Of a DNA stretch of 59,182 nt, positions 7,801 through 17,554 are shown one piece after another. The position numbers were made by a program, and so were the translations under genes. How positions within the stretch are numbered: the first letter of the stretch is position 1; each line of letters opens with the position of its first letter. This DNA comes from an uncultured bacterium (lineage in GTDB: Bacteria > Bacillota_I > Bacilli_A > RFN20 > CAG-826): positions 1 through 59,182 of the forward strand of contig CASFZJ010000015.1 of NCBI GenBank assembly GCA_949299165.1, read 5' to 3'. The notes under the pieces were generated by a model. It saw nothing but the letters and a program-made list of their open reading frames with translations. It did not search any database and was not told the origin of the DNA.

Positions 7801-9402
7801 ATGCCTTATAAATTTTTAGTCTTAATAGATTCTTTTAAAGGATCAATTTCTTCTATTGAACTTGCGAAGTTATTTAAAACGAACCTAGCCGGTTCTAAAA
7901 CTTATCCCATTTCAGATGGTGGTGATGGTTTTTATGAAACAATCAAATATTATAAAAAAGGAAAAGAAGTTTTTATAAATGTTGATTCGCTAGAAGGAAG
8001 GCAAATTAGCGTTCCAGTTTTAATCGATGAAAATAATAACGCGTATCTTGAATCAGCAAAAATAATCGGATTAACTATTTTGCAAGACGTAAATAGTACC
8101 AATATTTTTGATAGATCAAGTTTCGGACTTGGGCAAGCACTTATAAAGTTAAATGATTTTAATATTAATAAATTGTTTTTAGGATTAGGTGGAAGCGGAA
8201 CTTCAGATCTTGGTTTAGGAGTTCTCTCAGCATTAGGCTATAAGTTTTTAAGTGAAGATGGCCAAGAGATTAAAAATTTGAATATTCGAAAAGCTAAAAC
8301 AATTAAGACAATAGATTTAGCTAACATAACTAAATTAAATTATGAAATAACTATCGTAAATGATTGTAAAAACGAACTGTTTGGTTTAAATGGCGCAAAT
8401 TTTGTTTATGCTCATCAAAAAGGCGCTAATAAAGAGGAAATTATAACTTTAGATGAGAATTTTATTTATTTGAACGATTTATTTTCTAAATATTTTTGTA
8501 TAACTAAAGACACAATAGGAGATGGTTCAGCTGGTGGTCTTGGATATGTTTTTAAACACATATTGCATGCTAACTATTTTCAAGGAATTGACTTCTTGTT
8601 AGAACAAATTAATTTCGACAAGATAAAAAATAATTTTGATTACATAATAAGTGGTGAAGGTTGTTTAGATGAACAAAGTTTTGATGGAAAAGTTGTAGGA
8701 GGAATTTTATCAAGATTGGATGAAAATTGGAAAAATCGTGTTTTTCTTTTTTGTGGACAAAATAAAATTTCTAGGGAAAATGATAAAAATCTAGAGAAAA
8801 TTAAAAAAATATATACTATTTTGCAAAAACATACAGAAAATGAAAAAAATGCTATAAAAAATGTAAAAAAGTATATAAAAATGAATATTACCGAACTTAA
8901 AAAAGATTTAGAAATTATTAAAAAAGTAAACCATACCTTTCCGATATTTATTAATGAAAATTCAAAAATATTAATCTTAGGTTCTTTTCCAAGCGTAAAA
9001 TCAAGAGAAGAAAATTTTTATTATATGAATCCTCATAATAGGTTCTATTCGGTTTTAGCCTCCGTCTTTAACGAAGAAATACCTATAACGTTAAACGATA
9101 AAAAAGATTTTTTGAGAAATCACAACATTGCTTTATACGACGTTATAGAAAGTTGCGAAATTGAAGGTTCGAAAGATAATTCTATTTTAAATGTGGTTCC
9201 TATAGATTTAGATAAAATTATGAGTAAATATAAAATAGATAAAATAATCTTAAATGGAGGAAAGGCTGCAAGTCTTTTTAAGAAATATTTTAAAAAATAC
9301 TTGATTTTTGCAAGGATTTTGCCTTCAACTTCACCTTTAAATGCTAATGATAAATTAAACAAATTAGTAGAAGTTTATAAAAAAGCTATTTTGGACGACT
9401 AA
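7801..9402 (+). CDS. Glycerate kinase fused to hypoxanthine/uracil-DNA glycosylase (family 6-like)
   Basis: One continuous 533-codon frame joins two unrelated enzymes. Residues 1 to about 360 are a glycerate 2-kinase of the GlxK/GarK type: FLVLIDSFKGSISS, SDGGDGFYETI, LGGSGTSDLGLGVL, then DGSAGGLGY. Residues from about 375 match the hypoxanthine-DNA glycosylase family: ILILGSFPSVKSRE, FYYMNPHNRFYSVL and the closing RILPSTSPLNA. An internal ATG at 8881 (residue 361) sits at the boundary, so this may be two genes whose stop was lost, a true fusion, or a sequence error. No ribosome binding site is obvious before the internal ATG. The gene lies one base after the flavoprotein gene. Both domains look intact. 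Confidence 0.82.
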   Translation: MPYKFLVLIDSFKGSISSIELAKLFKTNLAGSKTYPISDGGDGFYETIKYYKKGKEVFINVDSLEGRQISVPVLIDENNNAYLESAKIIGLTILQDVNSTNIFDRSSFGLGQALIKLNDFNINKLFLGLGGSGTSDLGLGVLSALGYKFLSEDGQEIKNLNIRKAKTIKTIDLANITKLNYEITIVNDCKNELFGLNGANFVYAHQKGANKEEIITLDENFIYLNDLFSKYFCITKDTIGDGSAGGLGYVFKHILHANYFQGIDFLLEQINFDKIKNNFDYIISGEGCLDEQSFDGKVVGGILSRLDENWKNRVFLFCGQNKISRENDKNLEKIKKIYTILQKHTENEKNAIKNVKKYIKMNITELKKDLEIIKKVNHTFPIFINENSKILILGSFPSVKSREENFYYMNPHNRFYSVLASVFNEEIPITLNDKKDFLRNHNIALYDVIESCEIEGSKDNSILNVVPIDLDKIMSKYKIDKIILNGGKAASLFKKYFKKYLIFARILPSTSPLNANDKLNKLVEVYKKAILDD

Positions 9403-9459
9403 AAGTATAGTTATTAAAAAGCTAATTTATATATTTATGCATAATTAATAATAAAAATG

Positions 9460-9465
9460 TATAAT
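9460..9465 (+). promoter_or_regulatory. -10 box of the NAD salvage operon
   Basis: A perfect TATAAT preceded directly by TG, 28 bp upstream of the pncB start. No convincing -35 box is seen, consistent with an extended -10 type promoter. Confidence 0.45.
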
Positions 9466-9493
9466 TAATTGCGAAGAAAAAAGGGTTAAGGTT

Positions 9494-10936
9494 ATGAAAG
9501 AAAAAAGAAATGTTTCGTTGTTAATGGATTTCTACGAATTAACGATGTCAAATGGATATTTTGTTGAAGGAAAAGCCGAACAAATGGCTGTCTTTGACTT
9601 ATTTTATAGAAAAAATCCTGACGATGCTGCTTATTCAATTTTTTGTGGATTAGAAGACGTCATTGAATATGTTAAAAACTTGAAATTTGATAAAGAAGAT
9701 ATCGATTACTTAAGATCTTTAAATATATTTGATGAAAAATTCTTAAACTATTTAGCAAATTTTAAGTTTAGAGGAGATATTTATTCTTTTCCAGAAGGCT
9801 CAATCATTTATCCAAACGAACCTTTAATTACAGTTGTCGCTCCTTTAATTGATTGTCAATTACTTGAAACTGCATGCTTAGCAATAGTAAATCACGAAAC
9901 TCTTATTGCAACAAAAGCAAATAGAATTGTATTAGCAAGTGAAGGTCGTGGAGTATCTGATTTCGGCGCAAGAAGAGCTCATAATATTGACAGTGCTTTA
10001 TATGGAGCAAAAGCTAGTTATATTGGAGGAGTCAATTCAACTGCAACAACACTTGCCGGAGAAATGTTTGGTATTCCTGTTAGCGGCACAATGGCTCATT
10101 CATGGGTTATGTCCTTTGATAGTGAATACGATGCTTTTTTAAGTTATGCAAAACTTTATCCAACTAATTCAATTTTTTTGATTGATACTTATGATGTTGT
10201 CCATTCAGGGTTACAAAATGCTATTAAAGTCGCAAAAGATTATTTAATTCCTAATGGATATAGATTAAAAGGTGTTCGTATTGATTCTGGAGATTTAGCA
10301 TATTTATCGAAAAAATGTCGTAAAATTCTTGATGAAAACGGTTTAAACGATGCAATTATTGTCGCTTCAAATTCGCTTGATGAATATAAGATTAGTTCCC
10401 TTATTTCTCAAGGTGCAAAACTTGACTCTTTTGGAGTTGGTGAAAATTTAATTACTTCAAAATCTGAACCAGTTTTTGGTGGAGTTTATAAACTTGTTGC
10501 GATTGAAGAAAATGGACAATTTATACCTAAAATTAAAATTAGTGAGACTCTTGAAAAAATTACTAATCCTTCTTTTAAAGATGTTTATAGAATGTATAAC
10601 AATGAAGGTAGAGCAATTGCTGATTTATTAACATTACACGATGAAGAAATTAAACTTCCACTTAAAGTTGTTGATCCAAATAAGCCATGGAAGAATTTGG
10701 TTTTTGAAGATGTTGAAATTAAAAATGCAAGAGTTAAAGTCTTCGAAAAAGGTGAGTTAATTTATACTTTACCTACAATAAATGAAAGAAGAAATTTTGT
10801 GCGTCATCAAGTCGAAAATGTTTTATGGGATGAAGAAAAACGTTTTGTTATGCCTCATATCCATTACCTTGATTTTTCTGAAAGTTTATACAATTTAAAA
10901 ATTAAATTAATTCAAGAAAATAAGTATGAGAAATAA
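9494..10936 (+). CDS. pncB: Nicotinate phosphoribosyltransferase
   Basis: A 480-residue enzyme that joins nicotinate and PRPP to make nicotinate mononucleotide, the first step of NAD salvage. Family signatures: SLLMDFYELTMSNGYF at the N-terminus, FRGDIYSFPEG, GRGVSDFGARRAHN (phosphate-binding), SGTMAHSWVMSF, and RLKGVRIDSGDLAYLS. Length is normal for the family. An AAGG site precedes the ATG. It overlaps nadD by 11 bp and begins a three-enzyme operon, indicating reliance on imported or recycled nicotinate. Confidence 0.93.
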   Translation: MKEKRNVSLLMDFYELTMSNGYFVEGKAEQMAVFDLFYRKNPDDAAYSIFCGLEDVIEYVKNLKFDKEDIDYLRSLNIFDEKFLNYLANFKFRGDIYSFPEGSIIYPNEPLITVVAPLIDCQLLETACLAIVNHETLIATKANRIVLASEGRGVSDFGARRAHNIDSALYGAKASYIGGVNSTATTLAGEMFGIPVSGTMAHSWVMSFDSEYDAFLSYAKLYPTNSIFLIDTYDVVHSGLQNAIKVAKDYLIPNGYRLKGVRIDSGDLAYLSKKCRKILDENGLNDAIIVASNSLDEYKISSLISQGAKLDSFGVGENLITSKSEPVFGGVYKLVAIEENGQFIPKIKISETLEKITNPSFKDVYRMYNNEGRAIADLLTLHDEEIKLPLKVVDPNKPWKNLVFEDVEIKNARVKVFEKGELIYTLPTINERRNFVRHQVENVLWDEEKRFVMPHIHYLDFSESLYNLKIKLIQENKYEK

Positions 10937-11552
10937 GCAAATTCTTATTTTTGGTGGTACATTTAACCCTTTATCTAGAGCTCATGGGGATTTAATTCGA
11001 TATTTAAAAGGAATTTTTAAACCTGAAAAAGTAATTATTTTGCCAACAGGAAATAATTTTTTTCATTCTTGGAAGCATTTTGATGAAAATAGTATCTTGC
11101 CGTTAGATTTAAGATTAAAAATTCTTAATGAATATGAAAAAAGGAACAAAAACATAGAAATTGAGCTTATTGAAGTTAATGGTATTACTTCTAAAACGTT
11201 TGATTCTTTAAATTATTTACAAGAGAAATATCCGGATTACGAATTGCTATTTTGCTTCGGAACAGAAAAAGCAGATGAACTAGTTCGCTGGTATAAAATT
11301 GAAGAATTGTTAGAAAAATATCGTATAGTTCTAATAAGAAGGAACTTTGACGATTTCGGAAATTTATTTACCGGAAATGAATTTCTCAAAAAACACAAAG
11401 AAGATTTTATTCTTGTTGACTCAAAAGACAATTTGCAAGATATATCTTCGACAAAAATTCGTGAAGCGATTAAAAATAAGAATATTGATGAACTAAAGAA
11501 ACTTACTTATGTTTATGTTATTGATATATTAAAAAGCGAGGGATGTTTATGA
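10926..11552 (+). CDS. nadD: Nicotinate-nucleotide adenylyltransferase
   Basis: A 208-residue nucleotidyltransferase that adenylates nicotinate mononucleotide to deamido-NAD. The (H/T)xGH-type motif appears as FGGTFNPLSRAHGDL, and the C-terminal ISSTKIREAI matches the phosphate-binding ISSTxIR motif. Length is typical. It overlaps pncB by 11 bp and nadE by the four bases ATGA, so the operon is translationally coupled. Confidence 0.92.
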   Translation: MRNKQILIFGGTFNPLSRAHGDLIRYLKGIFKPEKVIILPTGNNFFHSWKHFDENSILPLDLRLKILNEYEKRNKNIEIELIEVNGITSKTFDSLNYLQEKYPDYELLFCFGTEKADELVRWYKIEELLEKYRIVLIRRNFDDFGNLFTGNEFLKKHKEDFILVDSKDNLQDISSTKIREAIKNKNIDELKKLTYVYVIDILKSEGCL

Positions 11553-13441
11553 AGTCAAAATATGGATTTTACAAGGTAGCAACTGGAAATTTTATTACAC
11601 ATGTAGCAGATGTTGAGAAAAATAAGGAAGAAATTGTTAAGTTAATTAATGAAGCTTCAAATAAAGAAGTTAACGTTTTGGCTTTTCCTGAACTTGCATT
11701 AACTGGTTATACTGCTCAAGATTTATTTTTTCATAAAGAGTTGATTGATGAAGAATTTAAAGCAATTAAAGAAATTTGCAAAATCGTTCCAGAATCAATG
11801 GTTGTTTTTGTTGGAGGAATTTTCTCTCATCTTGATAAACTTTATAATGTTGCTTTTGCTTTGGTTAAGAATAAAATTTTAGGCATTGTTCCAAAATCTT
11901 ACATCCCAAACTATAATGAATTTTATGAAAAAAGATGGTTTTCTGCAGGGAAAAATGTTAAAAATGCGGAAGTTTTTGTAAATGATGAAAAAACAAATTT
12001 TGGCACAAATTTAATTTTTGATATTGATGAAATGAAAATCGGATGTGAAATTTGTGAAGATTTATGGGTCATAAATCCCCCTTCAAATTTACTTTCTTTA
12101 AAAGGCGCAAATGTTATTGTTAATTTATCGGCTTCTAATGAAATTATCGGGAAAAGAGATTATCGAAAAACTTTAGTTAAGACTCAATCCGCAAAAAATT
12201 ATTGTGCTTATATTTATTGCTCAAGTGGCTTTGGCGAATCAACACAAGATGTTATTTTTTCTGGCCATCAAATTATCGCTTCTTCAGGTCATATTATTGA
12301 AGAAAATAACGATAAAAAAGGCTTAACTATCGGATTAATTGATATTAATCGTATCTTAAATGATAGATTAAAATACAAAAGTTCTTTTGAAGAAACAAGC
12401 AATGAAGAATTTGTTTATTTAAAGAAAAATGATGAAATCACTTTAAATTTATTACCAGAAAAAGTAAATCCATATCCATTCATTCTTCAAAATAAGAGCG
12501 AAAGAAAAAATAGATCACTTGAAATTATTAATTTACAAGCAACAGGTCTAGCGACTAGACTTTATAATAGTCATTTTAAAGATACAGTAATTGGAATAAG
12601 TGGTGGTCTTGATTCGACACTTGCACTTGTTGTAATTTATGAAGCATACAATATATTAAATTTGGATAAATCAAATATTCACATTTTAACTTTGCCTGGA
12701 TTTGCGACTTCTGATAAAACATTTAAAAATGTCAAAAATTTATTGAAAGCATTTAATTTAAATTATAAGAAAATTAATATCTCAAAACTTGCAACTAAGC
12801 ATCTTGAAGATTTAGATCATTCATTAGATTTATATGATGTTGCTTATGAAAATACTCAAGCTCGTATTAGAACATTATATTTAATGGATTATGCAAATAT
12901 GGTTAATGGACTTGTAATTGGAACAGGCGATTTAAGTGAAATTGCTCTTGGTTTTTCAACATATAATGGCGACCATATGTCGATGTATGGAGTAAATTCA
13001 AGTGTTCCAAAAACTTTAATTAAAGTTTTACTTGAAGATTATGGAGAAGAACATCCTGAATTTAAAAAAGTTTTAAACGATATTATCGAAACTCCTATTT
13101 CTCCAGAATTAGTGCCTTCAAGTGACAAAAATATAGGTCAAAAAACTGAACAAATTCTAGGGAAATACGATTTACATGATTTCTTTTTATATAATTTTAT
13201 AAGAAATTCGTTTACAAAAGAGAAAATTTATGAGCTTGCAAAGATTGCCTTCTCTAATTTAGATCAAAAATATATTAAAGATACTCTAGATTTATTTATG
13301 AAGAGATTCTTCACTCAACAATTTAAGAGAAGCTGTATTCCTGATGGACCAAAAGTTGGTTCAGTTTCTCTTTCTCCAAGAGGAGATTTAAGACTTGCGA
13401 GTGACTTAAATTTCATTAACTCTATTAATAAAGATGAGTAG
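11549..13441 (+). CDS. nadE: Glutamine-dependent NAD+ synthase
   Basis: A 630-residue two-domain enzyme: an N-terminal nitrilase-type glutaminase (Glu in FPELALTGY, Lys in VPKSYIPNYNEFYE, Cys in CEICEDLW) feeding ammonia to a C-terminal NAD synthetase with the PP-loop GISGGLDSTLAL. It amidates deamido-NAD using ATP. I chose the ATG at 11549, which overlaps the nadD stop as ATGA and has GAGGG six bases upstream; the ATG at 11543 would sit right against that site. It completes the pncB-nadD-nadE pathway. Confidence 0.93.
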   Translation: MKSKYGFYKVATGNFITHVADVEKNKEEIVKLINEASNKEVNVLAFPELALTGYTAQDLFFHKELIDEEFKAIKEICKIVPESMVVFVGGIFSHLDKLYNVAFALVKNKILGIVPKSYIPNYNEFYEKRWFSAGKNVKNAEVFVNDEKTNFGTNLIFDIDEMKIGCEICEDLWVINPPSNLLSLKGANVIVNLSASNEIIGKRDYRKTLVKTQSAKNYCAYIYCSSGFGESTQDVIFSGHQIIASSGHIIEENNDKKGLTIGLIDINRILNDRLKYKSSFEETSNEEFVYLKKNDEITLNLLPEKVNPYPFILQNKSERKNRSLEIINLQATGLATRLYNSHFKDTVIGISGGLDSTLALVVIYEAYNILNLDKSNIHILTLPGFATSDKTFKNVKNLLKAFNLNYKKINISKLATKHLEDLDHSLDLYDVAYENTQARIRTLYLMDYANMVNGLVIGTGDLSEIALGFSTYNGDHMSMYGVNSSVPKTLIKVLLEDYGEEHPEFKKVLNDIIETPISPELVPSSDKNIGQKTEQILGKYDLHDFFLYNFIRNSFTKEKIYELAKIAFSNLDQKYIKDTLDLFMKRFFTQQFKRSCIPDGPKVGSVSLSPRGDLRLASDLNFINSINKDE

Positions 13442-14111
13442 TAGTGAGTTTGATTATATTAAATATAAAGTTTATAAAAATGACGAAAAAGCACCTTTGA
13501 TCGTAGTTAATTCTTTCGAAGATGAATACGAAAATTTGCATATAGAAATCAAAAAGTCCACAACAAAAGTTTTTAACTTGCTCTATATCTATAACCTAAA
13601 TTGGAATGATGACTTAACACCATATCAAGTCGAATCCATTTTTAAAAATGAAAAAGATTTTGGTGGTAATGCTAAAAGTTATTTAGATTTTCTGGTTAAT
13701 AATTTAATTCCTAAAATCAAAAATGAAAAAAATATTAATAGTGAAGAAAACTATTTAGTTGGCTATTCTTTAGCTGGATTATTTTCACTTTATTCAATTT
13801 TCGAAACAACTTATTTTAATAAAATTGCTTCAATTTCTGGATCATTATGGTATCCAAATTTTGATAGTTTTGTCAAAAATAGTGGGGTTTTGCAGGCTTT
13901 TTGCAAAATTTATCTTTCTTTGGGCGACAAAGAAAAACATGCAAAAAACAAAATTTTAGCTAGTGTTGAAGATAAAACTTTAGAAATCATGGAGTTATTA
14001 AAAGACAAAGGAAACGATGTTTATTTTGAATTTAATGAAGGAAATCATTTTCAAAATGTTAACGAAAGAACAGCAAAAGGCATAGCTTATTTGCTCGAAG
14101 ATAATTTTTAA
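13434..14111 (+). CDS. Alpha/beta hydrolase, esterase D / enterochelin esterase-like
   Basis: A 225-residue alpha/beta hydrolase. The nucleophile elbow is GYSLAG, followed by SISGSLWYPNFDSF as in IroE/Fes-type esterases. A late Asp (LSLGDKEKHAKN) and His (EGNHFQN) complete a plausible triad. No signal peptide, so cytoplasmic. It overlaps nadE by 8 bp and closes the operon. Substrate unknown; the link to NAD metabolism is positional only. Confidence 0.78.
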   Translation: MSSSEFDYIKYKVYKNDEKAPLIVVNSFEDEYENLHIEIKKSTTKVFNLLYIYNLNWNDDLTPYQVESIFKNEKDFGGNAKSYLDFLVNNLIPKIKNEKNINSEENYLVGYSLAGLFSLYSIFETTYFNKIASISGSLWYPNFDSFVKNSGVLQAFCKIYLSLGDKEKHAKNKILASVEDKTLEIMELLKDKGNDVYFEFNEGNHFQNVNERTAKGIAYLLEDNF

Positions 14112-14118
14112 TTTTACA

Positions 14119-14147
14119 TAAAAAAATCCACCTCATTACGAGGTGGA
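14119..14147 (-). terminator. Intrinsic terminator of the minus-strand acyl-CoA synthetase operon
   Basis: Perfect 8-bp stem TCCACCTC/GAGGTGGA (14127-14134 and 14140-14147) with a 5-nt loop. On the minus strand it is followed by seven T's. It lies just past the stop at 14162. In the plus direction there is no T-tract, so the NAD operon may end less sharply here. Confidence 0.85.
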
Positions 14148-14161
14148 GTCTCAAAATTCAA

Positions 14162-15559
14162 TTATTTATTTTTACCATAATTATAAAGAGCAACCATCGC
14201 ATTAACTGCTTGTTCGGCTGTTGCATAAGCAGGTATTCCATGTTCTCTTAAAAGTTTAATTGCGTCATGACATTCTTGACCGCCTTGGCAGATCATAATA
14301 AATGGTTTGTTTAATTTTTTGGTCGATTCATAAACTTCTATTGCAGCTTTAGCAACACCCATAACATCTGTAACAGCAGTTGGACAAATCGCACCTAAAA
14401 CGCCATCAACATTTGGGTCTCTTAACGCTTGTTGAAAAGCGCCTTTATATTGAATTACGTTAGCAGTGCCAGATATGTCGACTGGGTTTAATGGTGAGCC
14501 AAACATTGGCATATAAGCTCTGATTCTTTGAGCAAGAGCTGGAGAAATTTCTTTAAGTTCGTGTAATGGCATTCCAAGTCTTTCAAAATGATCACAACTT
14601 AATAAACCTGCACCTCCACCATTTGTAATCATGACAACTTTATCACCTTTTAGTGGTGGTAAATAGCCTAAAGCGAGCGAGACGTCGAGAAATTCTTGCC
14701 AAGTTTTAGCTCTAATTGCGCCAGCTTCATGGATAATTTTATCGTAATAATCGTCACTATTTGGATTTTCACTAGCAGTATGAGCAAATGCTGCCTTTAC
14801 ACCAATTGTACTTCCGCCAACTTTAATAACAACAATTGGTTTATCGACCTTCTTACAACTTTTAACAAAAGCTTCTGGTGAATCTAAACCTTCAATATAA
14901 ATTGATAGACATTTTGTGTGTTCATCTTGACCAGCAAATTCTATAAATTCAGCAAAATCAACATCAGCTTTATTGCCTAAGCCAACAAAGAAAGACATAC
15001 CAAAATGTTCTGCTTGACTTGTGCCTAAAGCAGCAAGTAAATTTGCACCTGATTGAGAAATCATAGCGATAGGGCCTTCAACTGGAAGATAAGGTATAAA
15101 TCCACAATTGAAGTGTTCATAAGGAGAGCCAAGTCCAACAAGATTTGGTCCAATTAAAGGAAGTTTAGCTTTTCGACATGTTTCAACAATGTCGTTTTGA
15201 AGTTTTTCTCTTCCAATTTCTTTAAAGGCACTTGTTGCGACAACTAAAACTTTAGCTTTTATTGCGATTGCATCGTTTACAATTGAAGTTACAAGATGTG
15301 CTGGAACCGCGACAAATACTAAATCAACCGGTTTATCAACATCTTTTAATGTTGGATAACATTTTAAACCTAAAATCTCTTTAGCACGTGGATTTACTGG
15401 ATATATTTCTCCTTTAAATCCCCATTTCATAAGTTCATAAACGACTTTATAGCCAACTTTAGTTGGATATCTACTTGCACCAACAACAGCAATAGATTGA
15501 GGGTTAAGAGCATATTTTAAATTTTTAACTACGTAATCTCTGGCTTCCAAAATTTTCAT
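14162..15559 (-). CDS. ADP-forming acyl-CoA synthetase alpha-subunit-like CoA-binding protein
   Basis: A 465-residue protein matching the alpha subunit of ADP-forming acetyl-CoA synthetase: CoA-binding Rossmann domain (NPQSIAVVGASRYPTKVG), a succinyl-CoA-ligase-like domain (GPNLVGLGSP, ISQSGANLLAALG), and the segment with the phosphorylatable His (KAAFAHTASENP). These enzymes make ATP from acyl-CoA. The beta subunit with the ATP-grasp domain is absent from the neighbourhood, so it must be elsewhere or this protein does another job. An AGGAGG site precedes the ATG. It lies 14 bp behind the Lrp-like gene. Confidence 0.85.
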   Translation of the reverse strand: MKILEARDYVVKNLKYALNPQSIAVVGASRYPTKVGYKVVYELMKWGFKGEIYPVNPRAKEILGLKCYPTLKDVDKPVDLVFVAVPAHLVTSIVNDAIAIKAKVLVVATSAFKEIGREKLQNDIVETCRKAKLPLIGPNLVGLGSPYEHFNCGFIPYLPVEGPIAMISQSGANLLAALGTSQAEHFGMSFFVGLGNKADVDFAEFIEFAGQDEHTKCLSIYIEGLDSPEAFVKSCKKVDKPIVVIKVGGSTIGVKAAFAHTASENPNSDDYYDKIIHEAGAIRAKTWQEFLDVSLALGYLPPLKGDKVVMITNGGGAGLLSCDHFERLGMPLHELKEISPALAQRIRAYMPMFGSPLNPVDISGTANVIQYKGAFQQALRDPNVDGVLGAICPTAVTDVMGVAKAAIEVYESTKKLNKPFIMICQGGQECHDAIKLLREHGIPAYATAEQAVNAMVALYNYGKNK

Positions 15560-15573
15560 ATAGCAATTCCCTC

Positions 15574-16755
15574 CTATTCTTTACTACGATCAAGTAAAAC
15601 ATCATCGGTAAAAATGCATTCCTCATAGTAACCATTTTTATCATCTAAACGACAAGTCCGTCTTCTAAATTGACGAGGAGAATTGGCCTCTAATACTTCG
15701 ATAACCTCGCCATACCCTAATATTTTTTGTCTAATTTTTTCGATATCGGTGATTCCATCATAGACTGAAAGAACGTAATTATGATGTCCATCAGCACAAT
15801 CAAAGATATTTTCAAAAGCTGGGTCTTGAGCAAGTTCGTCGCATATTTGTTCAGCTCTATAAGTTGGTGTATTTTGGAAAAGTGATACAACAAAGAAATG
15901 TAATTTAAGACCTAAACTTGCATAGTTAAAATAAATCATTGGAATAATTGTTTTTTGTTCATCAACGATTTTAATTATATCTTCTTTCATTTCTTTAGCG
16001 TCAAGTCCTGATAAACGAGCTAAAACGTCGTAATCAAACATGTTACCAACTGATTCACAATTATTAATTGCATCAATAATTGCAAAATCATATTTGTCCA
16101 TCTTGTTTTGAATCTTTAAGACTTTTTCTTTTTGTTCGTCTGACCAGAAGTAGTGACCAACGTTTTCTTTAGCATCAAACATGTTGACATGAGATTCTCT
16201 AACTAATCTTCTAATAGGTAAAATATGAACATATTCGACACATCTATTGAATCTGAATTTATCTAAAACTCCATAGATTAAATTGTCGAGATTTCTCATA
16301 TGATTTCCGTTGAAGTAGTCAAAGTCTCCACCTTCTTCCATCATGTAGCCGGTGCAAATTTGATCATTATCTTGCATCCGCTTAGTTAAGGCTTCTCTTT
16401 CTTCTTTAGTAGTATCATCTTTTAATTTAACTACCCAATAATAAAGACCAAAACCCATGATTCCAACGTAAGAATTTGATACGAGCATAAAGAGACGTTC
16501 ATCATACATTCTTTTAATTCTTCTTTTTATCTCGTCTTCTTTAAGCCCAACTTTTTTTGCGATGTAAGGCAAGTTAAAGACTTCAGGATAAACTTGATAA
16601 AAAGATTTAGCGATGTTAAAAGCGACGAACTCTTTTGCATCTTTTGCGTAAACCCCGGGTTCGAGGAACGCGCAGCCTTTAGGAGCGATATTATAGTCCT
16701 TGAAATAAAGCTGTTGTTGATCCGTTCCTACTTTGTAATGTTTTGCTTTCTCCAT
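15574..16755 (-). CDS. Tandem Lrp/AsnC-like regulator paired with the CoA-binding protein
   Basis: A 393-residue soluble protein made of two similar halves. Each has a winged-helix segment (first: LPYIAKKVGLKEDEIKRRIK; second: YDVLARLSGLDAKEMKEDII) followed by an Lrp-type alpha/beta sensor segment (GLYYWVVKL; KLHFFVVSLFQ). I take it for an internally duplicated Lrp/AsnC-type regulator. It has an AGGAGGTG site and is first in an operon with the acyl-CoA synthetase subunit, so it probably senses a metabolite of that pathway. It has no predicted secretion signal. The function is inferred. Confidence 0.6.
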   Translation of the reverse strand: MEKAKHYKVGTDQQQLYFKDYNIAPKGCAFLEPGVYAKDAKEFVAFNIAKSFYQVYPEVFNLPYIAKKVGLKEDEIKRRIKRMYDERLFMLVSNSYVGIMGFGLYYWVVKLKDDTTKEEREALTKRMQDNDQICTGYMMEEGGDFDYFNGNHMRNLDNLIYGVLDKFRFNRCVEYVHILPIRRLVRESHVNMFDAKENVGHYFWSDEQKEKVLKIQNKMDKYDFAIIDAINNCESVGNMFDYDVLARLSGLDAKEMKEDIIKIVDEQKTIIPMIYFNYASLGLKLHFFVVSLFQNTPTYRAEQICDELAQDPAFENIFDCADGHHNYVLSVYDGITDIEKIRQKILGYGEVIEVLEANSPRQFRRRTCRLDDKNGYYEECIFTDDVLLDRSKE

Positions 16756-16900
16756 ATTTAATTTTCACCTCCTACATTATTAGAGAAAAACTTTTTTAGG
16801 AATGCTTTTTATTTCATTTCTAGATACTTTTATTTTAACACTAAAAAATGGAAGTGAATCAGGAAACTTCGGAAAATTTTAAAAATGAATTTTGAAAGAA

Positions 16901-17512
16901 TTATTTAATTATTTTAAGTTTATCGTTAATTGCAATTCTTAAAATTAATGCAACTTGAATTGGAATCATCAAGACAAAAAGTGGCCAAATATTGTACTCA
17001 ATAAATTGAATATAAGCAGCAATAGTTAATGTCCAAAAGAAAAAAGTTGAACATATAAAATTATAAATCTTATTTTTCCAAACTTTTACGAATAAAAAGC
17101 CAATTACACCAGTAGCAGGGATAGCCCGGATATAAATTTGCCAGAAGTTAAATTGTGAGAAAATAAGTAAATAGATATAAATAATAGTTGCTAAAATCCA
17201 AACGAAGGAACAATAAAGAGTTTCAATCATTGAATTGTTAATGATAACTGCTTTATTCATGTGTTTGATGTATTTTATTTTATCTTCGAAACTATCTGGA
17301 GAGACAATAAAATCTAAACTGACATTATAAAATTCACAAAGTTGATATAAAGTTTCAATGTCTGGTAATGTATCCCCGTTTTCCCATTTTGAAACCGCCT
17401 TATCGCTATATCCAAATTTTTCAGCGAGCTCACTTTGAGTAATTTTTTTATTTTTCCTGAGATTTGCAAGGTTTTTTGCGACAATTTGCCTTATATTTCT
17501 ATTTTCTTCCAT
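16901..17512 (-). CDS. XRE family regulator with C-terminal membrane domain
   Basis: A 203-residue protein with a Cro/CI helix-turn-helix at about residues 10-62 (LANLRKNKKITQSELAEKFG, then AVSKWENGDTLPDIETL) followed by four hydrophobic segments from about residue 95. This is a common Firmicutes layout for membrane-bound regulators of envelope stress or antimicrobial response. It is transcribed divergently from the exported-protein pair at 17653 and may regulate it. There is no recognisable ligand domain. Confidence 0.8.
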   Translation of the reverse strand: MEENRNIRQIVAKNLANLRKNKKITQSELAEKFGYSDKAVSKWENGDTLPDIETLYQLCEFYNVSLDFIVSPDSFEDKIKYIKHMNKAVIINNSMIETLYCSFVWILATIIYIYLLIFSQFNFWQIYIRAIPATGVIGFLFVKVWKNKIYNFICSTFFFWTLTIAAYIQFIEYNIWPLFVLMIPIQVALILRIAINDKLKIIK

Positions 17513-17554
17513 GAAATGATTTTACAATAAACAGAAAAAATATGCAATTCTCTT

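Noticed and set aside
13880-13900. A further copy of the AGTTTTGC repeat inside the esterase gene at 13434
   Set aside because: The match is imperfect and lies within coding sequence, so it may be chance.
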